A stretch of 64,000 bases of DNA. It comes from Marinococcus halophilus. Its GTDB lineage: Bacteria; Bacillota; Bacilli; Bacillales; Marinococcaceae. The notes under the pieces were generated by a model. The model ran no database searches. It was not told the DNA's origin and worked only from the letters and a program-made list of their open reading frames with translations. Positions 1 to 9,297 of the stretch are shown piece after piece. A program made the position numbers and the translations under genes. The DNA is taken from the NCBI RefSeq assembly GCF_002265875.1, contig NZ_NPFA01000009.1, forward strand, positions 88,618 to 152,617. Direction: 5' to 3'. The first letter of the stretch is position 1. Every line of letters begins with the position of its first letter.

Positions 1-81
1 GCCTTCGGCAGTAATCCGGGCGAGGCATTCTTCTACGGTTTCTTCTTCCTCTACATAAAAAGTTTGTTTATTTTTTGCCAT
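1..81 (-). CDS. yebG: NETI-motif protein, N-terminal part (YebG-like)
   Basis: The first 27 codons of a minus-strand gene whose 3' part lies beyond the left edge. It opens with ATG followed by a lysine-rich start and then an acidic stretch ending in a Cys-Leu-Ala-Arg segment, which resembles the start of the small NETI-motif proteins of Bacillaceae. In B. subtilis such a gene (yebG) lies just before purE in the guaA-pbuG region, and the same purine genes follow here, which supports the call. The diagnostic NETI residues themselves are outside the window. Function is unknown for the family. Confidence 0.6.
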   Translation of the reverse strand, partial: MAKNKQTFYVEEEETVEECLARITAEG

Positions 82-193
82 TCAGTTCGCTACTCCTTAT
101 TACTTTACTTCAACATTTTAATTATAACAGGTTTTTTCTAAAAAAAACGAATGAAGCAGAATACCGTTTTCCGCTTCATTCGTCTATTTATCG

Positions 194-1495
194 TTATTTC
201 CCTGTGCCTATCTTTCGTATGGTCTCTTTTAAAACAGCCACCCCGTTTACACAATCCTTTAATTCGGTAAATTCTTCCGGCGTGTGACTTTTACCTTCAA
301 AGCTCGGCACAAACAGAAGGCCAAACGGCACGTAAGCACCAAACATCATAGCATCGTGGCTGGCTCCCGATACGAGCGATTCGGTAGCAAGACCAATATT
401 TTGGGAAGCATCCTCAATTGAACGCCGGATCCACTCAGGCACCGGTACTGGTTTTACTCTGAAAGCCACTTCATGAGAGACAGTAATCCCGCGGCGTTTT
501 GCTATTCTTTCAGCTTCGCTTCGTGCCTGGGTGATCATCTGATCCCGAACGCCCTCATCAAGATCCCGGATGTCGGCTGTCAGCCGGGCTTCGCCGGCGA
601 TCACGTTTGAACCATTCGGTTCCAAAGAGAGCCTCCCTACTGTTGCTACAGCCGTGTCGCTGTGCATGGCCGGAAGCTGCTCCAAATAAAGAATAAATTC
701 TGCAGCCGCGGCTGCTGCGTCTTTCCGGATGTTCATCGGAGTATTGCCGGCATGATCTGTTTCCCCGAAAAAATGAACCTCAAGCCAGGAGGGTCCCGCA
801 ATTCCTTCAACCACTCCGATGCTGGCTTCCTGTTGTTCGAGCTGTTTCCCCTGTTCAACATGCAGTTCCAAATACGCCCGCAGACGTTCGCGCGGGTAAA
901 TATTATTTTCGAGCTTGTTCGGCGAATAATCCATCAGCTTCATTGCTTCCGCTGCTGTAATTCCTTCATCATCACGCATTTGAAAAAAGGCATCCTTCGA
1001 TATATCGCCAACGGCTGCCCGGCTTCCGAGCAGGCCGCTTCCAAAGCGTGCGCCCTCTTCATCTACAAAGACGGCAATCTCTACGGAACAATCCAGCTCA
1101 GCGCCTTCTTTTTTCAACGCTTCTACAGCCATCAGGCTCGATACGCACCCGAGGGCTCCATCAAAAGCACCTCCGTTTTTCACAGTGTCTAAATGGGAAC
1201 CGGTAAGGATAATTGGAGCTCCGGCCCGGGCTGACTCCCACAGGCCGTAGATGTTACCCACGCCGTCTTCTCTTATACTCAGCCCGGCTTCTTCCATCCA
1301 GGAACGGAAAAGATTTTTTGCTTTCTGTTCATCCTCTGTATAAACATAACGCGTAATACCGCCTTCTTCCGTCCAGCCGACCGCTGCCATTTCTGCCAGG
1401 CGGGCGGCCAGAACTTCGGGATCGATTGAGGGAAAGCCCCTGCTTTCCTCAACTGTCTGAAGCAGACGCTGCCTGCTGAATCCCTCGTTACCCAA
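194..1495 (-). CDS. M20-family amidohydrolase (allantoate amidohydrolase / N-carbamoyl-L-amino-acid hydrolase)
   Basis: A 433-residue zinc-dependent M20 peptidase-fold enzyme of the AllC/HyuC type. Visible motifs are a GSHLDTV metal-binding segment near residue 97, a VDEEGARFGSG segment near 143 with the catalytic Glu pair, LELHVEQG near 210, and HAGNTPM near 248 in the dimerisation lid. Family members hydrolyse allantoate or N-carbamoyl amino acids, releasing ammonia and CO2. TTG at 1495 is chosen as the start because an AAGGAG site lies ten bases upstream; the nearby ATG triplets are out of frame. It sits next to purine genes, so a role in ureide or purine catabolism is attractive, but the sequence does not separate allantoate from carbamoyl-amino-acid substrates. 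Confidence 0.8.
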   Translation of the reverse strand: MGNEGFSRQRLLQTVEESRGFPSIDPEVLAARLAEMAAVGWTEEGGITRYVYTEDEQKAKNLFRSWMEEAGLSIREDGVGNIYGLWESARAGAPIILTGSHLDTVKNGGAFDGALGCVSSLMAVEALKKEGAELDCSVEIAVFVDEEGARFGSGLLGSRAAVGDISKDAFFQMRDDEGITAAEAMKLMDYSPNKLENNIYPRERLRAYLELHVEQGKQLEQQEASIGVVEGIAGPSWLEVHFFGETDHAGNTPMNIRKDAAAAAAEFILYLEQLPAMHSDTAVATVGRLSLEPNGSNVIAGEARLTADIRDLDEGVRDQMITQARSEAERIAKRRGITVSHEVAFRVKPVPVPEWIRRSIEDASQNIGLATESLVSGASHDAMMFGAYVPFGLLFVPSFEGKSHTPEEFTELKDCVNGVAVLKETIRKIGTGK

Positions 1496-1544
1496 AGCAT
1501 CATCACTCCTTCTTTTCTCTCAGCCTAACACAACGGAAAAAACG

Positions 1545-4361
1545 TTACACTTCATTAAAATCAGGAACGTATACTTCGCCATGGTTATCAGTCTGCTCAA
1601 TGATGCGGCGCACCTGCTGGGACAAACTATTGGGCGGATACGGCTTGGTCAGGTAATGCCGCACATCCATACGGGCCATTCGTTCTTTATCCTCGTGAAG
1701 GGCCGAGGAAACAATAATCGGCACATCTTCAGTATGTCGGAACGATTTCAACCGTTCAATAAACTTCCATCCGTCCATCTCTTCTCCAAGCATCAGGTCC
1801 ACCACAAAAACTTCCGGCCTCAGCCCCCGCTTTAGCGCCTCCAGCGCTTTGTAAGGATTAAAGTAGTGCACCACTTCATACCTGGCATGACGAAGCTCTT
1901 CTGAAAGAAGCATCCCAAGGCTTCGGTCGTCTTCGAGTATCAACACCGAGTGCAGCTCACTTCCTTCCGGCAGTTCTTCCATATCAAATTCCACTCCTGC
2001 CAGCGGGAAGAATAAGCAGAAGCTGCTGCCTTCCCCTTCCGTCGAAGCAACCTCTATCCGCCCCTTGTGGTCTTCTACAATTTGTTTTGTTACTGCAAGG
2101 CCCAGGCCGGTACCCCGTATTTTCCGCCGATCTTCATCATTTATACGATGAAACTTACTAAAAAGATGCGGAAGTTCTTTTTCCGGTATTCCAAGGCCTT
2201 CGTCGGAAATTTTCACACGAACCATATTTTGCTCATTGGCAAGCTCAATTTTCACTTCCCCGCCCTCTGGAGAAAACTTTACCGCGTTGCCAATAATATT
2301 AGTAACGCCCTGCACGATTTTACCTTTGTCTGCATGGATACGTCCATACTGCAGCCGGTCTTTTACTACAAACGTGTGCTCCGGCTGGTTGGGTTCAAAT
2401 GTATCCACCACTTCAAGCATCAGGCTGCTGAGATCAACTTCTTCCATCTCATATTCCTGTCGTCCCGCTTCCATCCGCTGCAGGTCCAGGAAATCATTTA
2501 TTAATGAAGTCAGCCTTCCCCCTTCCCGGTGAATGGTTTCTATATACTTTTTTTGGCGGGCCGGCTTCAAATCTTTAACGAGCAGCAGCTCGGCGAAGCC
2601 TAAAATGCTCGAAAGCGGAGTCCTAAGTTCGTGGCTCACCGTGCTGACAAGATCTGATTTCATCTGGTCAAGCTCGAATTCTTTCGTCCGGTTGCGGTGC
2701 ACAAAGATTGTTCCCTTTTCTTCAGATTCCATTTGTACATTACGTCCATACAGCTCGTACACATGCACGGAGCTGTCTGTTGTAATTTTGTACTCGATGC
2801 TGAAATCCGGTCCTGTTCCATTATCGATAAACGCCTGGAAATAATTCTCTACTTTTTCCCGGCAGTCTTCATCGATCTGCTTCAGCCATTCAGAGGTCCA
2901 TTCCCCAAACGGCAGCGCCTGAGCCTCATTCTGCGCCCCGGCTCCGATCATGCTCCACGTCCAATGATTCGCATGCTCCAGCGTTCCGCTTTCATCAATA
3001 TACTGAATACCTTCATCGACGCTGTCGATAATACGCTGATACAAAAAGCGCTCCTTTTCTGTTTTCTCAAACAACAGAATACGCCCGAAGGAAATAGAGG
3101 CCTGGCGGAGAATTCCTTGCATGGTCTCACGCTCCCGCCCAGAAAAATTCTTTCCGGTCCTAGTAAATACCGCCGCTCCGATCATTTCCTGCTTGCTGCT
3201 GAACACCGGCAGATACATTTCATATACTGTCGTTTCTTTGGTACTCAGCCCTTCTTCTCCTCCGTATGATTTCCGCTCAATTACATGGGCCTTTTTCGTG
3301 TTTTCGATTAAAGCAAACGGACTATCGGCGGAATGGGTCTCGAAATGCTGTTTTTCCTCTTCACTCATTCCGTACCAGGCAGCCTGCCAGGACGGTTCCA
3401 AAGCTGCAACCATTCCTTTGTCAAAATGAAAAAGATCGTACATTTTTGCAAGCAGCTGCTCCATCAGCACCTGCTTGCCCATCGAACCGCTGAACGTTTC
3501 GTTCAGTTCGTTTAATGTCCGCAGGTATTCCTGCTGCTCCTGAAGCTCGTTCTGCTGAACGATCAGCTCTTCGTTTCGATCCATAATCGCGTTCTGGTTT
3601 TGCTGAATACTCGATGCCATCGCATTAAAGGAACGGCTCAATTCTCCTATCTCATCACTGCGGTGATTGTCGGAAATTGCTATCTCTTCACCACTCCCCA
3701 CTTTGGCAGCAGCATTTTTCATCTCCCATAGCGGACCGGTAATTTTTCGCAGAAGCAGCCATACAATAACGCCAAGCGCACTCAACATGCCAATCAAATA
3801 CAGAAGGTAGGCAAGATTCGAATTCTCGTTCAATTCAAAATACCGGTCATTTACGTTCATTCGTGCAGCCTCAGCCTGATCGTGGCCGCTCGATAAGCTG
3901 TTAATGAGGGCTCCGGCCTGAGAGCTTATCTGCTCGCGATTCTCAATCGTGGTGCTTCCGGCTTCCACTGCTTCAGTCAGCTGAGGCAGCCATTCGTTTT
4001 TATAATCGTTCAAAAATTCTTCTGTCTGAGCCACCAGATCGGTATCCGCTTTGCCCAGGCTCCGGTATTCCTCGAGCTGAGCCCGTGCAGCACTAAGGTT
4101 CCGTTCAGTGTCATCCAGTTCACTTCCGTCTCCGAAAGCAAGGTAGCCGCGGCCTGCGATAATAATCTGCTGGGTATAAAACTCCAGATCTGCCAGAACG
4201 TTCTGTGTTTCCCGCCACTGCCTCGATTCATTCTGGAGTCCCTGCTGATTCGCACTCATATAGATATGCTGCCCAATGCCTCCGGCAGCGGCAAGCACGA
4301 GCACGAGCAGAAAGATGATACTGAATCTTCGGTGAAGCCGGCTTTTTATGTAGTTACGCAT
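1545..4361 (-). CDS. hybrid sensor histidine kinase with CHASE3-like sensor, GAF/PAS and C-terminal receiver
   Basis: A 938-residue membrane-bound kinase. A transmembrane helix (about 13-31) and a second (about 184-205) bracket an extracytoplasmic four-helix region resembling CHASE3. A HAMP segment (about 206-258), a coiled coil, a GAF-like region (about 285-430) and a PAS-like region (about 440-560) follow. The HisKA phosphoacceptor is H577 in SHELRTP. The ATPase shows NIIGNAVKF (about 688) and GTGLGLAV (about 750). A receiver domain (about 803-920) has acidic residues at 810-812, D855 and K906. It overlaps the CheY-like gene by 8 bp and is followed in the relay by the Hpt-GGDEF protein, so signal flow H577 to D855 to Hpt is likely. 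The stimulus is unknown. Confidence 0.9.
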   Translation of the reverse strand: MRNYIKSRLHRRFSIIFLLVLVLAAAGGIGQHIYMSANQQGLQNESRQWRETQNVLADLEFYTQQIIIAGRGYLAFGDGSELDDTERNLSAARAQLEEYRSLGKADTDLVAQTEEFLNDYKNEWLPQLTEAVEAGSTTIENREQISSQAGALINSLSSGHDQAEAARMNVNDRYFELNENSNLAYLLYLIGMLSALGVIVWLLLRKITGPLWEMKNAAAKVGSGEEIAISDNHRSDEIGELSRSFNAMASSIQQNQNAIMDRNEELIVQQNELQEQQEYLRTLNELNETFSGSMGKQVLMEQLLAKMYDLFHFDKGMVAALEPSWQAAWYGMSEEEKQHFETHSADSPFALIENTKKAHVIERKSYGGEEGLSTKETTVYEMYLPVFSSKQEMIGAAVFTRTGKNFSGRERETMQGILRQASISFGRILLFEKTEKERFLYQRIIDSVDEGIQYIDESGTLEHANHWTWSMIGAGAQNEAQALPFGEWTSEWLKQIDEDCREKVENYFQAFIDNGTGPDFSIEYKITTDSSVHVYELYGRNVQMESEEKGTIFVHRNRTKEFELDQMKSDLVSTVSHELRTPLSSILGFAELLLVKDLKPARQKKYIETIHREGGRLTSLINDFLDLQRMEAGRQEYEMEEVDLSSLMLEVVDTFEPNQPEHTFVVKDRLQYGRIHADKGKIVQGVTNIIGNAVKFSPEGGEVKIELANEQNMVRVKISDEGLGIPEKELPHLFSKFHRINDEDRRKIRGTGLGLAVTKQIVEDHKGRIEVASTEGEGSSFCLFFPLAGVEFDMEELPEGSELHSVLILEDDRSLGMLLSEELRHARYEVVHYFNPYKALEALKRGLRPEVFVVDLMLGEEMDGWKFIERLKSFRHTEDVPIIVSSALHEDKERMARMDVRHYLTKPYPPNSLSQQVRRIIEQTDNHGEVYVPDFNEV

Positions 4362-4722
4362 CGAGCAGTTCCTCCACGATCGTAATTAGCAGAGCCGGGC
4401 TAAACGGCTTGGATACAAATTCCATCACACCTGCTTTTCTTGCTTCCTCTTTATCTTTGTCCTGGGATTTCGCTGTAATCATCAGCGTTTTCATATTTTC
4501 GAGCCTACCGTCTTCCCGAAGCATGGAGACTACTTCCACTCCGTTATACTCCGGCATCATATTATCGATAATTAAAAGATCATAGGAAGCAGCACTCGCT
4601 TTTTCATATGCGTCCCTTCCATCTGCCGCTTCGTCAATTATGTATCCTTCTTCGTCCTCTAAAGTATCTACGATGAGCATGCGAAGTACTTCCGCATCGT
4701 CGGCTACTAGTATTTTATACAT
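4354..4722 (-). CDS. single-domain response regulator (CheY-like)
   Basis: A 122-residue receiver domain with no output domain. Visible are the acidic pair at D8-D9, the phosphoacceptor D53 in an IIDNMMP segment, T83 in MITAK, and K105 in SKPF. It lies between the hybrid kinase (8-bp overlap) and the Hpt-GGDEF protein (about 20-bp gap), so all three should be one transcript. A stand-alone receiver in this place is likely the phosphate carrier or competing acceptor of the relay. A purine-rich GGCGGGGG site precedes the ATG. Confidence 0.9.
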   Translation of the reverse strand: MYKILVADDAEVLRMLIVDTLEDEEGYIIDEAADGRDAYEKASAASYDLLIIDNMMPEYNGVEVVSMLREDGRLENMKTLMITAKSQDKDKEEARKAGVMEFVSKPFSPALLITIVEELLDA

Positions 4723-4741
4723 TTCCCCCGCCTTCCCCAGT

Positions 4742-6331
4742 TCACAGCACCCGCTGTATCAATCGTTTCGCGCGTGCGACCAGTTCTTCTTTTCGAAATG
4801 GCTTCATTAAATAATCATCCGCTCCAAGTTCCAGCGCATGAACGATATCCTCTTCGTTCCGATTGCCTGTGAGCATTAATACAATCATGTTACTCGACGG
4901 ATATTTTCCCCGAAGCTTCTCAAGCACTGCAAATCCATCCATCCCAGGCATGGTAACGTCCAGCACAACAAAATAGCGCTGCCCGCGTTCGTAATTTTCT
5001 TTTTCAAAAAATGCTTCACCAGAGGAAAAATATGTTGTCCGTACCCGGTACCTCGCAACATTTAACTGATGAAACTGATCGGCGACAAAGGAAGCCATTG
5101 CTTCGTCATCATCGATAATAAATACGTTTATGTAAGGAAGATCCATGGTCGTTTCTCCCGAATAGGAAACGACTGCATTCCGGCCGGAGCCTTTTGCTTC
5201 GAGCATCGCTGCATCTGCTTCATTGATCAGCTCCTGCAAGGAAGCGTGCACAGTAGTCGCTGTAGACATACCAGCTGTAAATCCGAGCCGGTACGGCAGG
5301 CGCCGGGCTGATACAAATTCCGCAAAGGATTGCTGAAGCCGCTTCATTATCTTTTCTGTTTCTTCCGCAAACGTCTGCTGAAAAATAAACAAAAACTCGT
5401 CCCCGCCCAGGCGGATCAAATGATCACTCGGGCGCTTCCGGGAAAGCATATGGCTGACAAACCATTTGAGCACCTGATCGCCTTCCTCGTGGCCGTAGCT
5501 GTCATTGATCTGCTTGAAATGGTCAAGGTCCGTTAATGCTATAGAGAAAGGTTTACCGCTCCGTTTAAACTCCGCCCACAGACGACCTTCCTCCATTTCG
5601 AGCATTTTCCGGTTATAGGCCCCCGTGAGCTCATCTACCGTTAACGCTTCTTTCATCGGCGCCTGCCATTCCAGATGGCGGTGAATAACCTGCACCATTT
5701 CCATCGTGGAATAAGGGGGCTTGATCACAAAAGCAGCCCCGTCTTTATAAAACTGATCTGCTCTCTCTGTGTCTATTCCGCCGTTACAAAATACGACGAC
5801 AGGCAGCAGCTCATCTCTCGCTGCATCTTTGATGCGTTTAATAATGGTCCGGCGTCCCCGCATGGCTAAAGCCTCAGAGAGAAGAATCATTTCGGGATGG
5901 TACTCTTCGATTTTCTCCACCAGCTTCCTGCGGTCAGAGGCAAGCAGCACATGATGCCCAAGCGCTTCAAGCTGCTCTTTCACCTCATACAAAACGTGCA
6001 GAGACGTATGGCCGAGAAGCACAAATGAAGATTCTTCCTCTAAAGCATAATAGGAAATGGTGAGTTTATCTGCACGCTCTCTCTCTTCCAGCATGTTCAT
6101 AATCTTTTCTGCATAGGCACTCCGGGTTTCTGCCGGAGTGCCAGCATTGAGCCTCCACATCGCTTCCTCTGCTGTTTCAGCCACCTGGCCCAGGCCCAGC
6201 GTGGCTCCGGTGCCTTTAATTGTATGAAGCCATCTGTACATTTCTTTAAAATCTTCATATTGTTTTTGCTCTAAGTATTCGTGCTGTTTTTTAATATTTG
6301 CAATAAAGGTTTCCTGATATTGATTCGCCAT
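4742..6331 (-). CDS. Hpt-receiver-GGDEF-receiver protein, probable diguanylate cyclase
   Basis: A 529-residue cytoplasmic protein. Domains in order: Hpt with phosphorylatable H36 in WLHTIKGTG; a degenerate receiver (about 103-220) with Ser152 where the Asp should be; a GGDEF domain (about 232-390) with an intact GGDEF at 309-313 and an RxxD inhibitory site, RPSD, at 300-303; and a normal receiver (about 401-525) with acidic 407-409, D458 and K510. It should make c-di-GMP under relay control with product inhibition. The ATG at 6331 is chosen because AGAAGGGAT precedes it by a few bases; an upstream in-frame start at 6352 would add seven residues. It is the first gene of the three-gene unit. 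Confidence 0.9.
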   Translation of the reverse strand: MANQYQETFIANIKKQHEYLEQKQYEDFKEMYRWLHTIKGTGATLGLGQVAETAEEAMWRLNAGTPAETRSAYAEKIMNMLEERERADKLTISYYALEEESSFVLLGHTSLHVLYEVKEQLEALGHHVLLASDRRKLVEKIEEYHPEMILLSEALAMRGRRTIIKRIKDAARDELLPVVVFCNGGIDTERADQFYKDGAAFVIKPPYSTMEMVQVIHRHLEWQAPMKEALTVDELTGAYNRKMLEMEEGRLWAEFKRSGKPFSIALTDLDHFKQINDSYGHEEGDQVLKWFVSHMLSRKRPSDHLIRLGGDEFLFIFQQTFAEETEKIMKRLQQSFAEFVSARRLPYRLGFTAGMSTATTVHASLQELINEADAAMLEAKGSGRNAVVSYSGETTMDLPYINVFIIDDDEAMASFVADQFHQLNVARYRVRTTYFSSGEAFFEKENYERGQRYFVVLDVTMPGMDGFAVLEKLRGKYPSSNMIVLMLTGNRNEEDIVHALELGADDYLMKPFRKEELVARAKRLIQRVL

Positions 6332-6485
6332 AATAATATCCCTTCTAACCATTATTATCTATTTTCCATTATATACTATTTAAGCATGTCAAAAGTAGCT
6401 TAACATAAGAAAATTTTACTGTTTTCAAAAGCGGAAAATCTTTAAATTTCCTTTAGGAATGGAGAGGTGGAGCCGTATTTTGGCA

Positions 6486-6517
6486 CAAAAAAATGCCGCA
6501 GCGATTGGCTGCGGCGT
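6486..6517 (-). terminator. intrinsic terminator of the NERD gene
   Basis: An eight-base GC-rich stem (GCCGCAGC with GCTGCGGC) with a five-base loop. On the minus strand it is followed by a run of seven T. It lies just after the stop of the NERD-domain gene. Confidence 0.85.
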
Positions 6518-6535
6518 TTCTTGCCTGAAAGCATT

Positions 6536-7423
6536 TTAGGAGACGTAATTCGTTGTAATGATAGAGCGTTCCATCTGATACAGCTGCTCCTGGGAATACA
6601 GGGGCTCGTTCTGGGAAAACTGTTCATGAAAGAAGGCCCGCAGTGCTGCCTCTGTTGTGAACCGGTGGGTGAAAGCGTCCACCGAAACGTCCTGGACAAA
6701 CCGGTCATCCTGCGTGTTCGAGTGGCCGAAAAAAATAATCGGCGTGACTTCGCCCGGATTGTGCTTTTCCCTGCGCAGAAAGTTTTCCGTAATCGAAGCT
6801 GTCGCTTTCGCATGCTCTATTGGACTGTCGTGCACCTCGAACGTTCCTGAACGAACGTGCCCCCGGCTCGTATTTTGAAAAACCATCGTCGTTTCCACAT
6901 CTTCTTCGAGATCGGGGTACAGCGTATCAAGCACAAAATCAAGCGTTCCGGCATTGTGCTTACTGACCCCGTGAATAATATGGCCTTTCCATTTCTGCGT
7001 CTCAAGCACATACAGCCCCCGGGTCGTCAAAACAACGTGGTCCACCTGGCGGGTGGAAAGCTCTGACCGTTCATCGAGCGGCACGTATACGTGTCCGGAA
7101 ATCAACATTTCATCTACGGCGATTTTATTTGCTTCGACAAGATCATTTTTAATGCTTCGAAGCAGTTCATGTGTTTTCATCTCTTCCGGTTCCCGGGAAA
7201 TTTTCTCCAGGTGATAGATGTAATCTGTCAGTTTCCCTTTTTCTTCTTCGTATTTACCGCGTATCGCCTGAATATCCTCGCGATACTGCGAGCTTTTTCC
7301 TTCGATTTCTTCTTCCATCTTTCTGTCATACTGCCGAACTTTCTTTAAATACTGATCGCGCTGAATTAAAATGACTGCTCCAATAATAATTAAAGCTATA
7401 ATAACCGTGACCGCTATACCCAT
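6536..7423 (-). CDS. NERD-domain membrane protein
   Basis: A 295-residue protein with an N-terminal membrane anchor (about 3-21), a charged coiled-coil region (about 25-85), then a NERD (nuclease-related) domain with a QVDHVVLTTRGLYVLE core. The core resembles the conserved strand carrying the presumed catalytic Asp. The start is the ATG at 7423, preceded by an AGAGGTG site; an upstream in-frame ATG would remove the clean membrane anchor from the N-terminus. The family is nuclease-like, but its role in Bacillaceae is not established. It is a single-gene unit with its own terminator. Confidence 0.75.
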   Translation of the reverse strand: MGIAVTVIIALIIIGAVILIQRDQYLKKVRQYDRKMEEEIEGKSSQYREDIQAIRGKYEEEKGKLTDYIYHLEKISREPEEMKTHELLRSIKNDLVEANKIAVDEMLISGHVYVPLDERSELSTRQVDHVVLTTRGLYVLETQKWKGHIIHGVSKHNAGTLDFVLDTLYPDLEEDVETTMVFQNTSRGHVRSGTFEVHDSPIEHAKATASITENFLRREKHNPGEVTPIIFFGHSNTQDDRFVQDVSVDAFTHRFTTEAALRAFFHEQFSQNEPLYSQEQLYQMERSIITTNYVS

Positions 7424-7586
7424 ATGAGCACCTCTTCCATCTCCTGCCTTAATATTTTTACTATGACCCGGGATTTGGTACACTAAAAAACGCTTGCTGA
7501 TTGCTATGTAAAAGCATATACATTATATTTCTATCATAATCAATATATTCCTTTTCGTATACACCAAAAGAAAGGATTCTTTCCCA

Positions 7587-8183
7587 ATGACACTTTATTC
7601 TGTTGTTCCAAAAAGCTTTTATGAAAAACCGACCCTCGAGCTTTCCAGAGCGCTGATCGGCTGCGTGCTTGTACATGAAACGCCGGAGGGCCCTGCAGCT
7701 GGCAGAATCGTTGAAACGGAAGCCTATATAGGACCGGTAGACCGTGCAGCGCACAGCTATAATTACCGCAGAACCAAACGGACAAATGTTATGTTTTTTT
7801 CGCCGGGCCACGTTTATATGTATACTATGCACACCCACGCGCTTTTAAACATCGTCAGCGGAGTGGAAGATTCCCCCGAAGCCGTGCTTATCCGTGCCAT
7901 AGAGCCCGTAGCAGGCCTTGAACTCATTCAAAAACGCCGGCACCGCGCCCGCGGCATTCAGCAGACAAACGGCCCCGGCAAACTAACGAAAGCGCTTGGT
8001 ATTGATATGAGCTATTACGGCCATGAACTTGACCAGCCACCACTCTATTTGTCTCCAAAGGAATCTGAACCTGCAGTGGAAAGCGGTCCACGAGTTGGTA
8101 TTTCCGGCAGCGGTGAAGCCCGTCATTATCCGTGGCGCTTTTTTGAAACAGGTAATCCTTACGTTTCCAGGTGGAGGGCATGA
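7587..8183 (+). CDS. 3-methyladenine DNA glycosylase, AAG/MPG family
   Basis: A 198-residue enzyme of the alkyladenine glycosylase fold, which excises alkylated or deaminated purines in base-excision repair. Visible are the RIVETEAYIGP segment with the catalytic Glu, the AAHSYNYRRTKRT segment, the VYMYTMH tyrosine-rich wall of the base pocket, and the NGPGKLTKALGI motif. The length is normal for bacterial members. ATG at 7587 follows AGAAAGGA. It is the only plus-strand gene in this block and ends six bases before the convergent quinone oxidoreductase gene. Confidence 0.9.
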   Translation: MTLYSVVPKSFYEKPTLELSRALIGCVLVHETPEGPAAGRIVETEAYIGPVDRAAHSYNYRRTKRTNVMFFSPGHVYMYTMHTHALLNIVSGVEDSPEAVLIRAIEPVAGLELIQKRRHRARGIQQTNGPGKLTKALGIDMSYYGHELDQPPLYLSPKESEPAVESGPRVGISGSGEARHYPWRFFETGNPYVSRWRA

Positions 8184-8189
8184 GGGCTG

Positions 8190-9185
8190 TTATTTCAGAG
8201 CCACGATGCGACGGCCCTGAATGCGGCTTTCCAATATAGCGTCAAGATCTTCTGCCAAGTGATCCAATGTAGTCTCGCTGGCGATTGCGTCAAGAAGCGA
8301 TTGAACTTTCAGGTCGCTGGCGAGGCGATTCCATACATATTGTCTTTTTTCTGACGGACAGTAAACAGAATCAATTCCGGCCAGATTTATTCCGCGGAGA
8401 ATGAACGGATGAACTGTCGTGGGAACATCTGTCCCTCCGGTAAGGCCGCTGACAGCTGCAGTACCGTGATATTTCATTGTACTCAGCAGGTAGGCAAGCG
8501 TTTCTCCCCCAACGGGATCTACAGCTCCGGCCCACGTTGCTTTCCCGAGCGGCTTCCGTTTATCGGGATTCACATCTTCGCGGGAGAGAATGCGCGAAGC
8601 ACCGATATCCCGGAGGTAATCATGGGCTTCGGCGTTTCCCGTGACAGCTGCCACCTCATATCCGAGCGAATGCAGCATAGCTACTGCCATACTACCGACA
8701 CCACCGGTAGCGCCAGTCACGACGATTTCGCCCTGGTCCGGGGTAACTCCCTCTTCCTCAAGGCGAACGACTGATAAACCCGCTGTAAATCCGGCAGTGC
8801 CAAAAATCATTGCTTCTCTCGGCGTCATTCCTTCCGGAAGCCGGACTACCCAATCAGCAGGCACTCTTGCTTTTTCCGCATAGCCGCCGTGGTGGGCGAC
8901 TCCTAATTCATAGCCTGTGACGAGTACCTCATCTCCCTGCTGATACCTTGAATCACTGGATGAAGCCACAGTACCGGCGAGGTCAATGCCCGGCACAAGC
9001 GGGTACCCCTGCGCAATCTGGCTTCCAGGTGCTGCCGCCATGCCGTCTTTATAATTGATGCTTGAATAGTGTACATCGATGGTGACGTCGCCTTCAGGCA
9101 GATCCCCTTCCTCCAGCGTGCGTACTTCCTTTGTAACTTCTCCCTGCTCGTTTTTATCCACGACCAATGCCTTAAATGTGCTCAT
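8190..9185 (-). CDS. YhdH/AcuI-family NADPH-dependent oxidoreductase
   Basis: A 331-residue zinc-free medium-chain dehydrogenase/reductase. It has an N-terminal GroES-like domain with SSINYKDGMA (about 42-51) and an NAD(P)-binding domain with VTGATGGVGSMAV near 155. This subgroup includes acrylyl-CoA reductase (AcuI) and YhdH quinone reductases; the exact substrate cannot be read here. ATG follows a strong GGAGGTGGAAAT site. Its 3' end nearly touches the glycosylase gene. Confidence 0.85.
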   Translation of the reverse strand: MSTFKALVVDKNEQGEVTKEVRTLEEGDLPEGDVTIDVHYSSINYKDGMAAAPGSQIAQGYPLVPGIDLAGTVASSSDSRYQQGDEVLVTGYELGVAHHGGYAEKARVPADWVVRLPEGMTPREAMIFGTAGFTAGLSVVRLEEEGVTPDQGEIVVTGATGGVGSMAVAMLHSLGYEVAAVTGNAEAHDYLRDIGASRILSREDVNPDKRKPLGKATWAGAVDPVGGETLAYLLSTMKYHGTAAVSGLTGGTDVPTTVHPFILRGINLAGIDSVYCPSEKRQYVWNRLASDLKVQSLLDAIASETTLDHLAEDLDAILESRIQGRRIVALK

Positions 9186-9250
9186 ATTTCCACCTCCATA
9201 ATTTAATCCTTTCTCCTATTCCCATTAAAGCTTCATTCCATGCAGAAGAT

Positions 9251-9292
9251 AAAAAAACAAAAAGCACGCGCCTCCCTCAGGAAGCACGTGCT
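9251..9292 (-). terminator. terminator of the guaA-pbuG unit
   Basis: Inverted repeat AGCACG / CGTGCT with further partial pairing across an 18-base loop. On the minus strand it is followed by TTTTTG and seven more T. It begins six bases after the pbuG stop. Confidence 0.75.
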
Positions 9293-9297
9293 GCTTG

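Noticed and set aside
662..1192. 176-codon plus-strand open frame
   Set aside because: Shadow of the M20 amidohydrolase on the other strand; no ribosome site and no family resemblance.
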